From positions 186,001-250,000 of the forward strand of contig CALRMU020000003.1 in NCBI GenBank assembly GCA_943369295.1: a stretch of 64,000 bases of DNA. Reading direction: 5' to 3'. Both the position numbers and the translations under genes were made by a program. Source of the DNA: JAKRSE01 sp943369295 (GTDB taxonomy: Bacteria; Armatimonadota; Fimbriimonadia; Fimbriimonadales; Fimbriimonadaceae). The notes under the pieces were generated by a model, which was given only the letters and a program-made list of their open reading frames with translations, had not been told where the DNA came from and did no database searches. Shown here piece after piece: positions 34,495 to 43,553 of the stretch; position 1 is the first letter of the stretch; each line of letters opens with the position of its first letter.

Positions 34495-34593
34495 GGGGTG
34501 AAGGATACCGTTCGGGGGTCAGGTGTCCTGGTCTGGCGTATTGGTCAGCCATGAACTAGAACTATCTTTACACCTCAGAATGTGAAATAGTTG

Positions 34594-34825
34594 ATGGATC
34601 ACCCTTGGTGTGGAACCTGCAACTGTTTCAGCACACTCGGACTAGAGGCGAAGAAATACGCCTACAGGAGGATCAGTCACGGTGGATTTCGAAGGAGTTG
34701 AACCGGCTAAATTCCTATGGCGCTTCGAATTGATCTCGCTAAAGATTGCTGTGAAACTTTCTGCAATTGATGATTCAGAAAAGATTGAGCAGGCAACTCG
34801 CCAAGGTAAGAGTCACAATTTCTAA
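34594..34825 (+). pseudogene. Small frameshifted or overlapping ORF pair with a Cys cluster
   Basis: An ATG at 34594 opens a 35-codon frame starting MDHPWCGTCNCFSTLGLEA and stopping at 34701. A second frame shifted by +1 begins at GTG 34682, has AGGAGG 10 bases upstream and encodes 47 residues (start VDFEGVEPAKFLWRFEL) to 34825. Dropping one G near 34681 fuses them into a smooth 76-residue protein. This may be a broken gene, a sequencing error, or two small coupled genes. No family recognised. The rest of 34495-34867 shows no other feature. Confidence 0.35.
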
Positions 34826-34867
34826 TGTAAGTTAATCTGGTTTTCTAGAGCAGAAAACACAAAACCC

Positions 34868-35248
34868 ATGATGCACCCTATTTTCATCTATTCTATAGCG
34901 ACCTTAATCCTGTTGTTCTCACCTGTCACCTTGTTGATTTTTGACGAGGCTGGCAAGAAGCTGAGACGTTGGATGATGGTCTATGGCAAGACATACCAAA
35001 ACCTGACTCCTGGTTTTCTTGATCCATTCAAAGTCGGGAGCGCAAGGATGCACGCTTCATCTGGTGCTGGCATTGTCTGGTCAACGCCAAGCATTATATT
35101 CTTTCTTGCCATTTCCTTGCCTGACCTTGAGGCTGCTTTCCAAGTTGCTATTTGGTCGTTAGCTTTGATTCCTTCAGTGTTTGCAACTATCATAATCCAA
35201 TGGAATAAGATCAAGAAAGAGGAAAGGGAAGATGTTGACGCTGAGTAG
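34868..35248 (+). CDS. Small membrane protein of unknown function
   Basis: A 126-residue protein with three hydrophobic helices (about 4-26, 66-84, 90-110) and a charged tail (KIKKEEREDVDAE). It begins ATGATG, giving Met-Met. No family is recognised. Codon use is less biased and more A/T-ending than in neighbouring housekeeping genes. It is part of a cluster of unrecognised small genes between the reductase operon and the BMP lipoprotein gene. Confidence 0.6.
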   Translation: MMHPIFIYSIATLILLFSPVTLLIFDEAGKKLRRWMMVYGKTYQNLTPGFLDPFKVGSARMHASSGAGIVWSTPSIIFFLAISLPDLEAAFQVAIWSLALIPSVFATIIIQWNKIKKEEREDVDAE

Positions 35249-35359
35249 TCTGTTCCTCCCATGCAGGTCGAAGCTTGACCTTAGAAATCACGGAACGAAC
35301 GCTGCTGTGATCTATTGTTATAGTAAGAAATGCACTAAGCTTCAGTTAGGTTGCAGAAG

Positions 35360-36223
35360 ATGACCTTGGCAGAACTAGCATTTCTGGAGGCGAAGAGATA
35401 CGGTTGGCTTCATGCCAGGCAAGTCTCTCGAGCACCGTTAAGAGAAGCAGCCTCTGGACACTTTGAGTTAGAAGAGGAGGTTTCGAACGGACAGCTCTAT
35501 GCACCCTTAAGACGCATTTTGCAGGAATGGCCGAAAGATAGTTCGAGTCTAGAACTGCAATCAGCTCTGTTGCACTGCGTTACCTACCTGGGTGTGCCTG
35601 GTTCTGCAAAGGCATTATCGGGAAGGATAGCCGCACTGGGAGGAAATAATCTTTTGGCATTGCGGTCAGCCACATTGCCGTTCCGAGACCTGATCCATTC
35701 TTCGCGTTATGCCGCCTATAGGCCAGGTTGTGCGGAAGTTGATTATGAGGATATTGTCGAATGGCTGAAATGTCAGACTGATGACCCTCAGGCAGCCGTT
35801 ATGGCTTTGAGCTTGGTTCGGCTCCTGGCCTGGATGGGGGACTTTGATTTGGCATGGACCTTGTGGAATGGCGCAGTAGCTGAGAGGTTTGTGCCTGGGA
35901 TTTGCTGGTGGTCGTTCTGCGAATTGAAGTGTGCAGAGGACGGTGGCGATTTTCCTTACGAAGTGATAAATTCCGACCATGCGATCTTAAGAAACTTTAT
36001 TGCCGGGAGATTCAAGGAGCTCGTAATTACTAACCCAACTCTGGCAGAAAAGTGGGCCGCAAAGCAATTAGAATGCGAACCTCACTCAGCAGTTGATCGG
36101 GTTCTGGTAAGAGCCGGTCCGAAGAAACTCCGGTGGAGTTTTGCGAAACGCCACCTAGAGATCATGAAGCTGGTACCCAGAATCAGCACGATTGAAGTGG
36201 AACTGAACTGTGAAATATGGTAA
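35360..36223 (+). CDS. Hypothetical soluble protein, alpha-helical
   Basis: A 287-residue protein from the ATG at 35360 (MTLAELAFLEAKRYGW); a TTG three codons upstream is also possible. It appears all helical, with segments such as SLELQSALLHCVTYLGVPGSAKAL and DPQAAVMALSLVRLLAWMGDFDLAWTLW that look like degenerate HEAT or TPR units. Trp and Cys are frequent. No signal peptide. No family recognised; the neighbours are also unknown, so no role can be proposed. Confidence 0.6.
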   Translation: MTLAELAFLEAKRYGWLHARQVSRAPLREAASGHFELEEEVSNGQLYAPLRRILQEWPKDSSSLELQSALLHCVTYLGVPGSAKALSGRIAALGGNNLLALRSATLPFRDLIHSSRYAAYRPGCAEVDYEDIVEWLKCQTDDPQAAVMALSLVRLLAWMGDFDLAWTLWNGAVAERFVPGICWWSFCELKCAEDGGDFPYEVINSDHAILRNFIAGRFKELVITNPTLAEKWAAKQLECEPHSAVDRVLVRAGPKKLRWSFAKRHLEIMKLVPRISTIEVELNCEIW

Positions 36224-36394
36224 CGGCTAATACTACGAGGATGCCTTTCTACTTAGGGCTGTTCGCCCCTTTGGCTTTGCGAGGTGATAGATGGGTACTA
36301 ACCGTACTAAGAAGCAAGCCTTCGGACTGAACCTGCTTAGAGTTGGTGTCAGTCTGCAGAAAACCTTACGAACGGGCTGACTATCGCATCCAGG

Positions 36395-36517
36395 ATGTCG
36401 AGGTTGAATTCAGAGCAAGTTGAATTGCAATCCTACATCAACGATTTCATCGTCTTGCACTCCGAAGAGATTAGGAAAAAGTGCAAGCCATTTGTGGCCT
36501 TTCTAGGTCCAGTGTAA
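36395..36517 (+). other. Possible 40-residue ORF in a 355-base gap
   Basis: The gap 36224-36578 holds one frame with an ATG at 36395, encoding MSRLNSEQVELQSYINDF and a charged middle, 40 residues in all. It lacks a good Shine-Dalgarno and a recognisable family, and the frame is open for 18 codons further upstream, so it may be a gene remnant. Nothing else is visible in this gap. Confidence 0.2.
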
Positions 36518-36578
36518 GTCGCGGTTGATTATTGATCGAAAAACGTTTGAAATCCTTGGTCAGACTTAGAGGAAAGTT

Positions 36579-36818
36579 ATGTTTGGTTCTTGGCTGAAGG
36601 TCATAGCAATTGCTTTCATTGGTGCTTTCGCTCTTCTGATTGCTCTTGCAATAGTCGTCACCGGGGAAGTCGAAACCTATGCAGGTAGATATTCGTCTCA
36701 AGGCATGGTTTTGACTGGCTCTGAAGCACGATGGTACGCGCTGATCCCAGGCCTATTTGGAATTGGGTTCTTAGTAGTTGCTTATCTTTATTGGAAGTCA
36801 GAGATCAGTTCCGATTAA
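36579..36818 (+). CDS. Small two-TM membrane protein
   Basis: A 79-residue protein with helices at about 6-28 and 52-70 and a short loop (GEVETYAGRYSSQGMVLTGSEARW). GAGGAAAG lies a few bases before the ATG as a ribosome binding site. No family recognised. It closes the small-gene island before the BMP lipoprotein gene. Confidence 0.6.
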   Translation: MFGSWLKVIAIAFIGAFALLIALAIVVTGEVETYAGRYSSQGMVLTGSEARWYALIPGLFGIGFLVVAYLYWKSEISSD

Positions 36819-36881
36819 AGGTCTGCAACCTTTGCAGCTCTGAACAAAATGACAGATACTTTCTGATTGTATTGGCCTTCT

Positions 36882-36919
36882 AAAAAAGCAGGTGCTCCGG
36901 GGAAAAACCCCGGAGCACC
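36882..36919 (-). terminator. Intrinsic terminator of the BMP lipoprotein gene
   Basis: A perfect 12-bp stem (GGTGCTCCGGGG and complement, 5-base loop). On the minus strand it is followed by a T run (AAAAAA on plus at 36882-36887), so it serves the leftward gene. Confidence 0.9.
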
Positions 36920-36947
36920 CTTCCGACCAGCCAAGAAAAACCAGCGA

Positions 36948-38042
36948 CTACTTAACAGCAGCCAGGAAAGCGGTCAACTCTTCCTGAGTCTGAGGGACCT
37001 TGATGTCACCCTTAATGACCTTATCCTGAACCTCTCGAAGCTTCTCAAGATTGTCAGCTCCGATCTGCTCCTTGGTGTGGGTGAAGTCGCTGGTGCCGAC
37101 TCCATTAGAAGCCAGGCTGTAGACCTTGGAGCCAGCTGAGAACTTGTCTTCGCTAAGATCCTTCACGGTCTGGAAGACGGCCTCATCGACTCGCTTGATC
37201 ATTGAAGTCAGAACCGAACCGGGTTCGATTGAATCCTGATCGCTGTCAACACCGATTGCCCACTTTCCGCCTTCCTTAGCGGCGCGAATCAAGCCAAGGC
37301 CGGCGCGGCCAGCAGCGTGGTAGATGATGTCGGCGCCCTGACCGTAAAGCTGGTTGGCGGCGAGCTTAGCCTTATCAATGTCATCCCAGCTGCCTGTGTA
37401 CTTGGCGGGAAGAACCTCGGTAGCAGGATTGGCGGTTTTGGCACCGGCAATGAAGCCGACTTCAAACTTCTTGATGAGGGGCAGTTCCTGTCCGCCGATG
37501 AAGCCAAGCTTGTTGGTTTTCGACATCAGGCCAGCCAAATAGCCGACCAAGAAGCTGCCTTCGTGCTCGGTGAAGAGCAGGGACCGGACGTTATCCAGCT
37601 TGACATCGGCATCAACAATGGCGAACTTGGCATCGGGGAACTGTGGGGCCACTTTGCTGATGGCCGACTGCATGTTGATTCCAACTGCGACCACCATGTC
37701 TGCGCCCTGCTCAACAGCTCCAGCGAGGTTGGTTTCGTAATCCTTTTCAGACTTGCTGTCGACGGCCAGAACTTCGATGCCGAGTTCCTTTTCGGCTCGC
37801 TGCAAACCGCGCCAGGCAGAATCGTTGAAGGATTTGTCCCCTCTTCCGCCGGTATCAAAAACGATTCCGACCTTGTACTTTTTGCCGGTCGTATCGGTAG
37901 AACCACCAGAAGCAGAACCGCCTTCAGCCGGTTTCTCTGGGGCAGAAGGTCCACAGCCGACGGTGAAAGCCAGCACGCCAGCCAAGAGAAGACCCAGGGC
38001 CGTGCGGCCTGTGAGAGTGCGAAGAGATGAGGAAGGGTACAC
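36948..38042 (-). CDS. BMP/PnrA family substrate-binding lipoprotein
   Basis: A 364-residue extracytoplasmic lipoprotein: signal with lipobox LAFTVGC (Cys30), a Gly/Ser linker, then the BMP domain (KYKVGIVFDTGGRGDKSFND, GADMVVAVGINMQSAI, KLGFIGGQELPLIKKFEVGFIAGA, GADIIYHAAGRAGLGLI, AIGVDSDQDS). Family members bind purine nucleosides for an ABC importer; Asp in the VFDTGG and GVDSDQ motifs contacts ribose. The ATPase and permease genes are not beside it. Upstream is the divergent gene at 38101. Confidence 0.93.
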   Translation of the reverse strand: MYPSSSLRTLTGRTALGLLLAGVLAFTVGCGPSAPEKPAEGGSASGGSTDTTGKKYKVGIVFDTGGRGDKSFNDSAWRGLQRAEKELGIEVLAVDSKSEKDYETNLAGAVEQGADMVVAVGINMQSAISKVAPQFPDAKFAIVDADVKLDNVRSLLFTEHEGSFLVGYLAGLMSKTNKLGFIGGQELPLIKKFEVGFIAGAKTANPATEVLPAKYTGSWDDIDKAKLAANQLYGQGADIIYHAAGRAGLGLIRAAKEGGKWAIGVDSDQDSIEPGSVLTSMIKRVDEAVFQTVKDLSEDKFSAGSKVYSLASNGVGTSDFTHTKEQIGADNLEKLREVQDKVIKGDIKVPQTQEELTAFLAAVK

Positions 38043-38100
38043 TTCGGTTTATTATGGCCTGAGAAGGTTTGCCTTCTTGTGAGCCTGCGAGTCACTGCCT

Positions 38101-38670
38101 GTGATTGTCTGCAACCTTACCAAGCCCGAATCCACCTTTGATCAGGTGAGAAAGCACCTTCCGGATCTTCCTCCTACGGATGCCGCCTTGATTTCAACGG
38201 CGCTCGTGGAAGCGGCCCGCTGGTCTATTGCTGAGTATGACGGCCATTCTTACGAATGGGGTCCTGCTGCTCACGAGCCAATGTCCAACGCTGTTCTCAA
38301 AGAAGTGGTTCAGGTTCACGAGAGCCTCGAAACAGTCAAGAAGGTAGCCAAATCTGCCAAGGCTGAAGTCGAAGAGCCAGTGACCATCACTATTCCTTTG
38401 AGGCCAAGCCAGAAGATCGGCGAGCATTTTCTTGGTGATCGAAACGATCTTAAGGCCAAGCTCAGCGATATTCTTCAGGAAGGCGTCGAATTCCACTACG
38501 GTCCCACCGATATCGGCTGGCACTGGGGAATGGAGCGAGCCAACTGGGCCACTGTCACAGGTGGTGACATGGGCCGAAGAATCAGGTTCTCGGCAGAATT
38601 TGTTGACAACAACGAAGCCGTGGAGCTTGGACCAGGCGGAAAGAAAAAGGCTCCTCGAAAGAAGGCCTGA
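38101..38670 (+). CDS. Hypothetical protein with Lys-rich C-terminus
   Basis: A 189-residue cytosolic protein starting at GTG. Two helix-rich parts (about 10-95) are followed by a beta-rich region (VTITIPLRPSQKIGEHFLGDRNDL, VEFHYGPTDIGWHWGMERANW) and a basic end KKKAPRKKA that could bind nucleic acid. I recognise no family. It is divergent from the BMP lipoprotein gene, 58 bases apart, and ends before a terminator. Confidence 0.6.
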   Translation: MIVCNLTKPESTFDQVRKHLPDLPPTDAALISTALVEAARWSIAEYDGHSYEWGPAAHEPMSNAVLKEVVQVHESLETVKKVAKSAKAEVEEPVTITIPLRPSQKIGEHFLGDRNDLKAKLSDILQEGVEFHYGPTDIGWHWGMERANWATVTGGDMGRRIRFSAEFVDNNEAVELGPGGKKKAPRKKA

Positions 38671-38710
38671 CCTTAATCGGCCTCTCAACACGTCTCAACT
38701 AATACTAACG

Positions 38711-38740
38711 GGTCCTCAGATTAATCTGGGGACCTTTCTT
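38711..38740 (+). terminator. Intrinsic terminator before the 802-residue gene
   Basis: GGTCCTCAGAT-TA-ATCTGGGGACC forms an 11-bp stem with one wobble, followed by TTTCTT. Confidence 0.8.
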
Positions 38741-38757
38741 ATAGGGTCCGACTGCAT

Positions 38758-41166
38758 ATGATGCTTGGTTTGATTTCCGTCTTGGCCATGAACTTTGTCC
38801 AAGAACCTCCGGTCACTGCCGCCAAACAGGTCGGCACGGCCTGGACCATCTCACCCGAGAAATCGATGAAGTGGGATGGGGTTGAGTACACGCCTATCGG
38901 ACTCTGCCTTCCTGGCGATGTGGCTCAGATTCGGGACGCACAGGCTAAGGGCATCAGCAGCTTTGTTATCGACCTCAGCTTGGACTCTTTGGAATGGCCA
39001 AGCGTGGTTCAGACCCTTGAAGCGGGGGGATCGAAGTATTTCATCCGCGTTTCTTCTCCGGCACCAGCGGCGAAGGTTTGGGTGGTTGAACCTGGCTCCT
39101 ACCGTCAGTTGATGACCGACCGGAGGACGTTTAATCTTAATCTTCCCGGCACCGAAGAAGCCTTGGCAACTTTGGTCAATCGAAGAAGCATAGATGTTCG
39201 CTGGTCAGAACGCTTGAAGGCAAAGGAAGGGAACCTGAGTTTCGAAGCTGATGCTCGGGGTCTGGACCAGGTGATGTTGCTCTATCCTCTACAGAAAAGC
39301 CCTGTTCTGCCTGATTTTTGGGATGGCTGGGATCAGCACCGAGACAACCTTCTGCGAACTATTCAAGCGGCCAAACTCGGACGCGGCTTTAGGGGCCTCA
39401 TCAATCCCGTGGGTTCGGCCAGTCTTTTCCCTGGTGAAGACCTTCCTTCGGTTCCGGCCAGCGAGATTTTTCAGTTGGAGCTTGAACAGCTTCTCCAGCT
39501 TAGGTACGGAACCATCGATAAAGCCCTGGAAGCTTGGGCTCTGCGGGCCAACGATATCCGCAGCTTCAAGCGCCTTTCACGCTTCTTTCCTCTTTGGTCG
39601 GGCAGAAGGGGTTTTGGCGGGTTTTACGATCCTAAGCTAGACAAGATTCACATCGCCGATTCTGTGCGCTCAAAGGCATGGAAGGATATTCAGGATGCCG
39701 CCTCTGAAACTATGCACCGGCGAATCAATCGTCTGGTCACAGCGCTTCAAAGCCAGTTCGATGCTCCTGTGATTCAGAACTTCACTGGCTGGCAGGGGCC
39801 ATGGGCGCGCAGCAGCACAGCCTTGAACGGAGTCTCTATCGAGTTCGGACGAAAGTCGAACGAGGATGCTTCGGCCAAGCAGGGAAGAGCGGCGGGTGCC
39901 TTAGCCGGGTGGATCAAGCCTGGATTAATGGTCGCCATCTCAGACCTTCCCAATCAGGAGGGGCAGAGGCTGCCTGTCGAAAGATCGATTCAAGAAGGAA
40001 TGCCCCTGGGCGTCTCGGGGTGGTTCTTTAAGCCGGGCCGTCCTGAAGATGTTGCGGAAGTGGCTGCCGCCTCTGCAGCGGCAGAAAGACTCTGGGCTGG
40101 CCATGGCACCAATGTCCGCCTGCTGCCCTTCCCAGAAGCTGCCAGGGGGGCTGTTCAGCCTCAGGCCTTAAGCAGCCGAGTCTGGTGGGTACCTGGCCCC
40201 GGCACGGGAGAACGACTCTTTCTAGAGGGTGGGATCGAAGGCTACCGCTACCAGTGGGGGTCCGATAGATTCATCGCTTTGTGGTCGGCTGAACCTAAGA
40301 GAGTCCGGTTCAAGGCGGCTGATCCCCGAAAGATTAGTTTCGAATCGATTGATGGCTCACTTCCAGATGCCAGAGTTCGTGGAAAGAACGAGATTGAAGT
40401 CACCCTCACTCGTCTGCCTCTGCTGATTCGTGATCCTGAAGAAGTCCCCGCTCCTATGGATTCCTTCAGCCAGACGGCTGGTCGAGTCCAGGCTTTGGTA
40501 GAGTCGTTCGGCAGCCAGGTTGATGTCGGGGGACAGGCTTCTAACGTCTTGAGCGAATGCCTCAGGGGATTCAACACTCAGCCTGGCGGAAGCCTGGTCA
40601 AGCTTCTTGATCTCTTGAATGTTGTCGGGACAAGAGTTGCCCCTTATGCTTGGACAGAAGCTGAACTGATTTCTGAGCACACCTTTTCAGATATCGATGA
40701 AGAGGCTGGTGCTTCGCGTGGAAGAGTTCTTACGGGAGTTTCGCGGCTTGCACCCCTAGAGGCAGGCTTCAACTACGGAGCCAGGATTCGTCAGGCCGGA
40801 AGCCACGAAATCTGGCTGGCAGGGAAGTTTAGTCCCGAAGCCTTGGCGAGCATGACGATGGTCGTCGGAGGAACTGCGATTCAGGTTGATCCCCGGATGA
40901 CTCAGGCCTATGGGAAGGATCTGGCTTGGTACAGGATTGGCGCGGTTGATCTTCAGTCTGGAATCACCCAGATAAAGATGAATCTTACAGCCCCTGCTGG
41001 AGATATGGTCATGGTCGACAGCATTCTGCTTTCACCACGACCCTTCACTCCTAACGGGCCAATCCCCCCAATGTCCTGGGTGTCCGAGATCAAGACGCAA
41101 GGAAGGGGTTCGGGCGGCCTGCCATCAACTCCTCCCAGACCACCTGCTTCTCGCCCCACTCCTTAG
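38758..41166 (+). CDS. Large secreted protein, GH42-like barrel suspected
   Basis: An 802-residue protein with a short N-terminal signal (MMLGLISVLAMNFV). The region around ELEQLLQLRYGTIDKALEAW (about residues 240-262) resembles the YGTxxxLxxAW motif of GH42-type beta-galactosidases, and the part before it fits a TIM barrel, but catalytic Glu residues cannot be assigned with confidence. The C-terminal 200 residues look like a carbohydrate-binding beta sandwich, followed by a Pro/Arg-rich tail. The tail overlaps the convergent dipeptidase gene by 77 bases. Confidence 0.65.
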   Translation: MMLGLISVLAMNFVQEPPVTAAKQVGTAWTISPEKSMKWDGVEYTPIGLCLPGDVAQIRDAQAKGISSFVIDLSLDSLEWPSVVQTLEAGGSKYFIRVSSPAPAAKVWVVEPGSYRQLMTDRRTFNLNLPGTEEALATLVNRRSIDVRWSERLKAKEGNLSFEADARGLDQVMLLYPLQKSPVLPDFWDGWDQHRDNLLRTIQAAKLGRGFRGLINPVGSASLFPGEDLPSVPASEIFQLELEQLLQLRYGTIDKALEAWALRANDIRSFKRLSRFFPLWSGRRGFGGFYDPKLDKIHIADSVRSKAWKDIQDAASETMHRRINRLVTALQSQFDAPVIQNFTGWQGPWARSSTALNGVSIEFGRKSNEDASAKQGRAAGALAGWIKPGLMVAISDLPNQEGQRLPVERSIQEGMPLGVSGWFFKPGRPEDVAEVAAASAAAERLWAGHGTNVRLLPFPEAARGAVQPQALSSRVWWVPGPGTGERLFLEGGIEGYRYQWGSDRFIALWSAEPKRVRFKAADPRKISFESIDGSLPDARVRGKNEIEVTLTRLPLLIRDPEEVPAPMDSFSQTAGRVQALVESFGSQVDVGGQASNVLSECLRGFNTQPGGSLVKLLDLLNVVGTRVAPYAWTEAELISEHTFSDIDEEAGASRGRVLTGVSRLAPLEAGFNYGARIRQAGSHEIWLAGKFSPEALASMTMVVGGTAIQVDPRMTQAYGKDLAWYRIGAVDLQSGITQIKMNLTAPAGDMVMVDSILLSPRPFTPNGPIPPMSWVSEIKTQGRGSGGLPSTPPRPPASRPTP

Positions 41167-41821
41167 GGTCCAGCTCACTGAGTCCATAAAAGCACTCAGT
41201 GAGCCCCATTCTCACTGCCCAGCCGGCATCGCCGTAGCTGTAGTGCCAGTATTCGTCTCGGCAGTTGCTGAAGCCCACGGCGAGCATCGAATTCACCATC
41301 AGATCACGGTTTCGCTGAGCTTCTTCGGTGAGTCCGAAAACGTAGGTGGGGCTGGCCTGGAACCTTTCGTAGGGGCTGGTGATGTCTAGCGGCTCGCCTG
41401 CTTCGTCGATCAAGGCGATATCTAAGGCTGCGCCTGTGCAATGCCCGGGAGGGGTGGGCTGATCCACCGGCGCCACCCAGCGGCAGGCACGCCTGCGAAG
41501 GGCAGAGTGGCTGATGTCAGGAAAAGCCTCTTTGATGCAGCCCTCCATCCATTCAGAAATTTTCACCTGCCTGATAAAGGGGCGCCATGCGTCTGTGACT
41601 GCAAGACGAATGCCCTTGGGTAGAGAGCGGGCCGCATTTTCTACCATCTCGGCGACAGTTTTGCGGCAGAAGGGAATCGTGGCTTCGCGGAAGATGACGA
41701 CCGATGGAGCAACGATCCTTAAATCGACAAGGGGCTCGCCGTTCTCGATTTCGGCTACTTGGTTAAGAGCCGCAATCGGTTCGGGCCGCCCCTTATCTCG
41801 ATCCCACTTAACAGTCCCCAT
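41090..41821 (-). CDS. D-Ala-D-Ala dipeptidase-like protein (peptidase M15D, VanX-like)
   Basis: A 243-residue zinc peptidase of the VanX/DdpX type. It has TDAWRPF (the substrate-contact Arg), PPGHCTGAALDI (His and Asp zinc ligands) and DEYWHYSYGD (catalytic Glu-x-x-His). Such enzymes cut D-Ala-D-Ala; without vanH and vanA nearby, a housekeeping peptidoglycan role is more likely than vancomycin resistance. It follows the SLBB export gene by 14 bases and probably shares its transcript. Confidence 0.88.
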   Translation of the reverse strand: MGTVKWDRDKGRPEPIAALNQVAEIENGEPLVDLRIVAPSVVIFREATIPFCRKTVAEMVENAARSLPKGIRLAVTDAWRPFIRQVKISEWMEGCIKEAFPDISHSALRRRACRWVAPVDQPTPPGHCTGAALDIALIDEAGEPLDITSPYERFQASPTYVFGLTEEAQRNRDLMVNSMLAVGFSNCRDEYWHYSYGDAGWAVRMGLTECFYGLSELDPKEWGEKQVVWEELMAGRPNPFLAS

Positions 41822-41835
41822 TTCTGAGGATGAGT

Positions 41836-43083
41836 TTAGCGTCCAATGAGCCAGATGAAGAGGGCCGCTGCCCCTGCCACCACAAGTGTCTCGGTGGTTC
41901 TTCGGTTGGATGAGCCGCCGGTTGGTCTTGGCTGTGGCGCCGGGCCTGTTCCCATCCTGCCTCCGACATTCAACATATCGCCTGCAGTAAGAACTGTGTC
42001 GCCTCGGTATCCCTTGATGATCTCAGCAAAGTTGATTCTGCGAGTCCTGCCGTCAAGGGCAGAAGTGATGACAACGTCGCCAGGCTGAGTGTTGCCAGCC
42101 AGACCGCCTGCTCGGGCAATCGCCTGAGAAAGAGTGAGGCCATCGGTGAATTCGACGAGGCCAGGATTTCCGACCGAGCCATTCACCTGAACAAAACGTC
42201 GACCGCCGACGATTTCAATGACCACCTGATCGCCTGGCTGAAGAACGTTGGTTCCGCCACCAGCAGAGAGATCGAAGTTCAAAGAGGACCGATCCAGCTT
42301 CTCAACCTTGACCTTCGCCTTGTCGCCTCTAGCAGAGAATCCACCAGCATCGGCGATGGCCTGAGCCAGAGTCATGTTGGGCTTGAAAGCGACTGGGCCA
42401 GGGCGATTGACTCCTCCGACAACGTAGACGAATCCATTCGCAGGATTAGTGATGGGAGGGGTGGTAGTGCCTCCTCCTTGGTTGGGGTTTTCGACTGGTG
42501 GAACTGGCGGGGTGATGATAGTGCCAGATCTAACTGGAACCTGCACCTCGTCACCAGCGGCGAGTTCTGGGTTGCTGCCGTTGTTGGCAGGGTTGTACTT
42601 TGTAAAGTCGATGGCGGCTTGAGACTTGTCGGCCTTGATGATGGTGATCCTGCTCAGGTCGGCGTTGTTTTCAACCCCCGCAATCCTGATCACGTCGGCC
42701 AGACGCATGCCTTGAACCCAGGCGATGGGGTTCTTGTTCTTTAATGCCCCTGAAACTTTGACGCTCTTTTCAGCTGTGGCGGGTTCGTTAAGGAACTCCA
42801 TGCCGACAGTGGCTTTGCGAAGAATTCTCTCGTTGAGAAGCCTTGTGGTGATGCGCTCCGCGGCTTCGCGAAGGGTCAGATTGGCCACCTGGACTGCACC
42901 AAGAAAGTCAACAAGCATCAAGCCGTCGGCCGTGATGGTGTAGACCTTGGAGAGGCTGGCTTCTTCAGGAATGCTCATCCTGATGCGGTCACCAGGGGCG
43001 ATCTTCCGATCAGGCTGACTGCTATTAGCCCAGCCAGTCACTGCACAAAGCAGCACACACAGAATTGCAAACAGGCGCATCAT
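41836..43083 (-). CDS. Polysaccharide export protein with SLBB domains
   Basis: A 415-residue exported protein starting ATGATG at 43083 (MMRLFAILCVLLCAVTGWANS, signal peptide); a longer frame to 43149 is not needed. It has an N-terminal poly_export domain (KIAPGDRIRMSIPEEASLSKVY), then three SLBB-like repeats (VSGALKNKNPIAWVQGM, VVGGVNRPGPVAFKPNM, VNGSVGNPGLVEFTDGL) with a Pro/Gly linker, and a single C-terminal membrane helix (about 395-411). Wza-type proteins form export channels for capsule or exopolysaccharide. No glycosyltransferases are nearby. Confidence 0.88.
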   Translation of the reverse strand: MMRLFAILCVLLCAVTGWANSSQPDRKIAPGDRIRMSIPEEASLSKVYTITADGLMLVDFLGAVQVANLTLREAAERITTRLLNERILRKATVGMEFLNEPATAEKSVKVSGALKNKNPIAWVQGMRLADVIRIAGVENNADLSRITIIKADKSQAAIDFTKYNPANNGSNPELAAGDEVQVPVRSGTIITPPVPPVENPNQGGGTTTPPITNPANGFVYVVGGVNRPGPVAFKPNMTLAQAIADAGGFSARGDKAKVKVEKLDRSSLNFDLSAGGGTNVLQPGDQVVIEIVGGRRFVQVNGSVGNPGLVEFTDGLTLSQAIARAGGLAGNTQPGDVVITSALDGRTRRINFAEIIKGYRGDTVLTAGDMLNVGGRMGTGPAPQPRPTGGSSNRRTTETLVVAGAAALFIWLIGR

Positions 43084-43224
43084 CCTTGACCTCTTAGTTG
43101 AGACGAACCTAATGGCAGGTTCGCACCGGGGCCCATCCTGGGCTCCCAACTAATTATACGACGCTTTAGAGGCAGATTCGTTTTTGGCGGCATCCGAATT
43201 CAGATAAGATACACAGACGTTCGA

Positions 43225-43530
43225 ATGAATGGAATACCTTTCCTTTCAAGTCTATCTGTGCTTCTAGCGAGATCTGCAGCCTTTCTGAAGGATGGGGAGC
43301 TGAAGCTCTTTGGGGTCAGCAAAAGTCAATATGAGTACATTCAATTTGGATTCGCTGCAAGCGTGTTGGTCACTGGCGGTCTAGGGCTCTGGTCAAGAAA
43401 CAAATTCTTTTTTGCGACCGTAATTGCCCTGCTGGTCGTTCAGATGATCTTCTCTCTGCCAATGCTTGTTTGCTTTATCAAGCGGAAGTGGCAAAGCCAG
43501 CCGAATGACAATCAAGTCCCGTCGGAGTGA
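43225..43530 (+). CDS. Small membrane protein of unknown function
   Basis: A 101-residue protein with two hydrophobic helices (about 42-58 and 64-86) and a basic then polar tail. No family recognised. It is divergent from the SLBB gene and convergent with pstB. Codons are less biased than in neighbours. It could be lineage-specific. Confidence 0.5.
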   Translation: MNGIPFLSSLSVLLARSAAFLKDGELKLFGVSKSQYEYIQFGFAASVLVTGGLGLWSRNKFFFATVIALLVVQMIFSLPMLVCFIKRKWQSQPNDNQVPSE

Positions 43531-43553
43531 AGGAAGTTACAGAGTAACAAACT

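Noticed and set aside
37317..38030. 237-residue plus-strand frame
   Set aside because: Antisense shadow of the BMP lipoprotein gene.
41090..41821. Vancomycin resistance (vanX)
   Set aside because: No vanH, vanA or vanRS nearby; a general D,D-dipeptidase beside an export gene is more likely.
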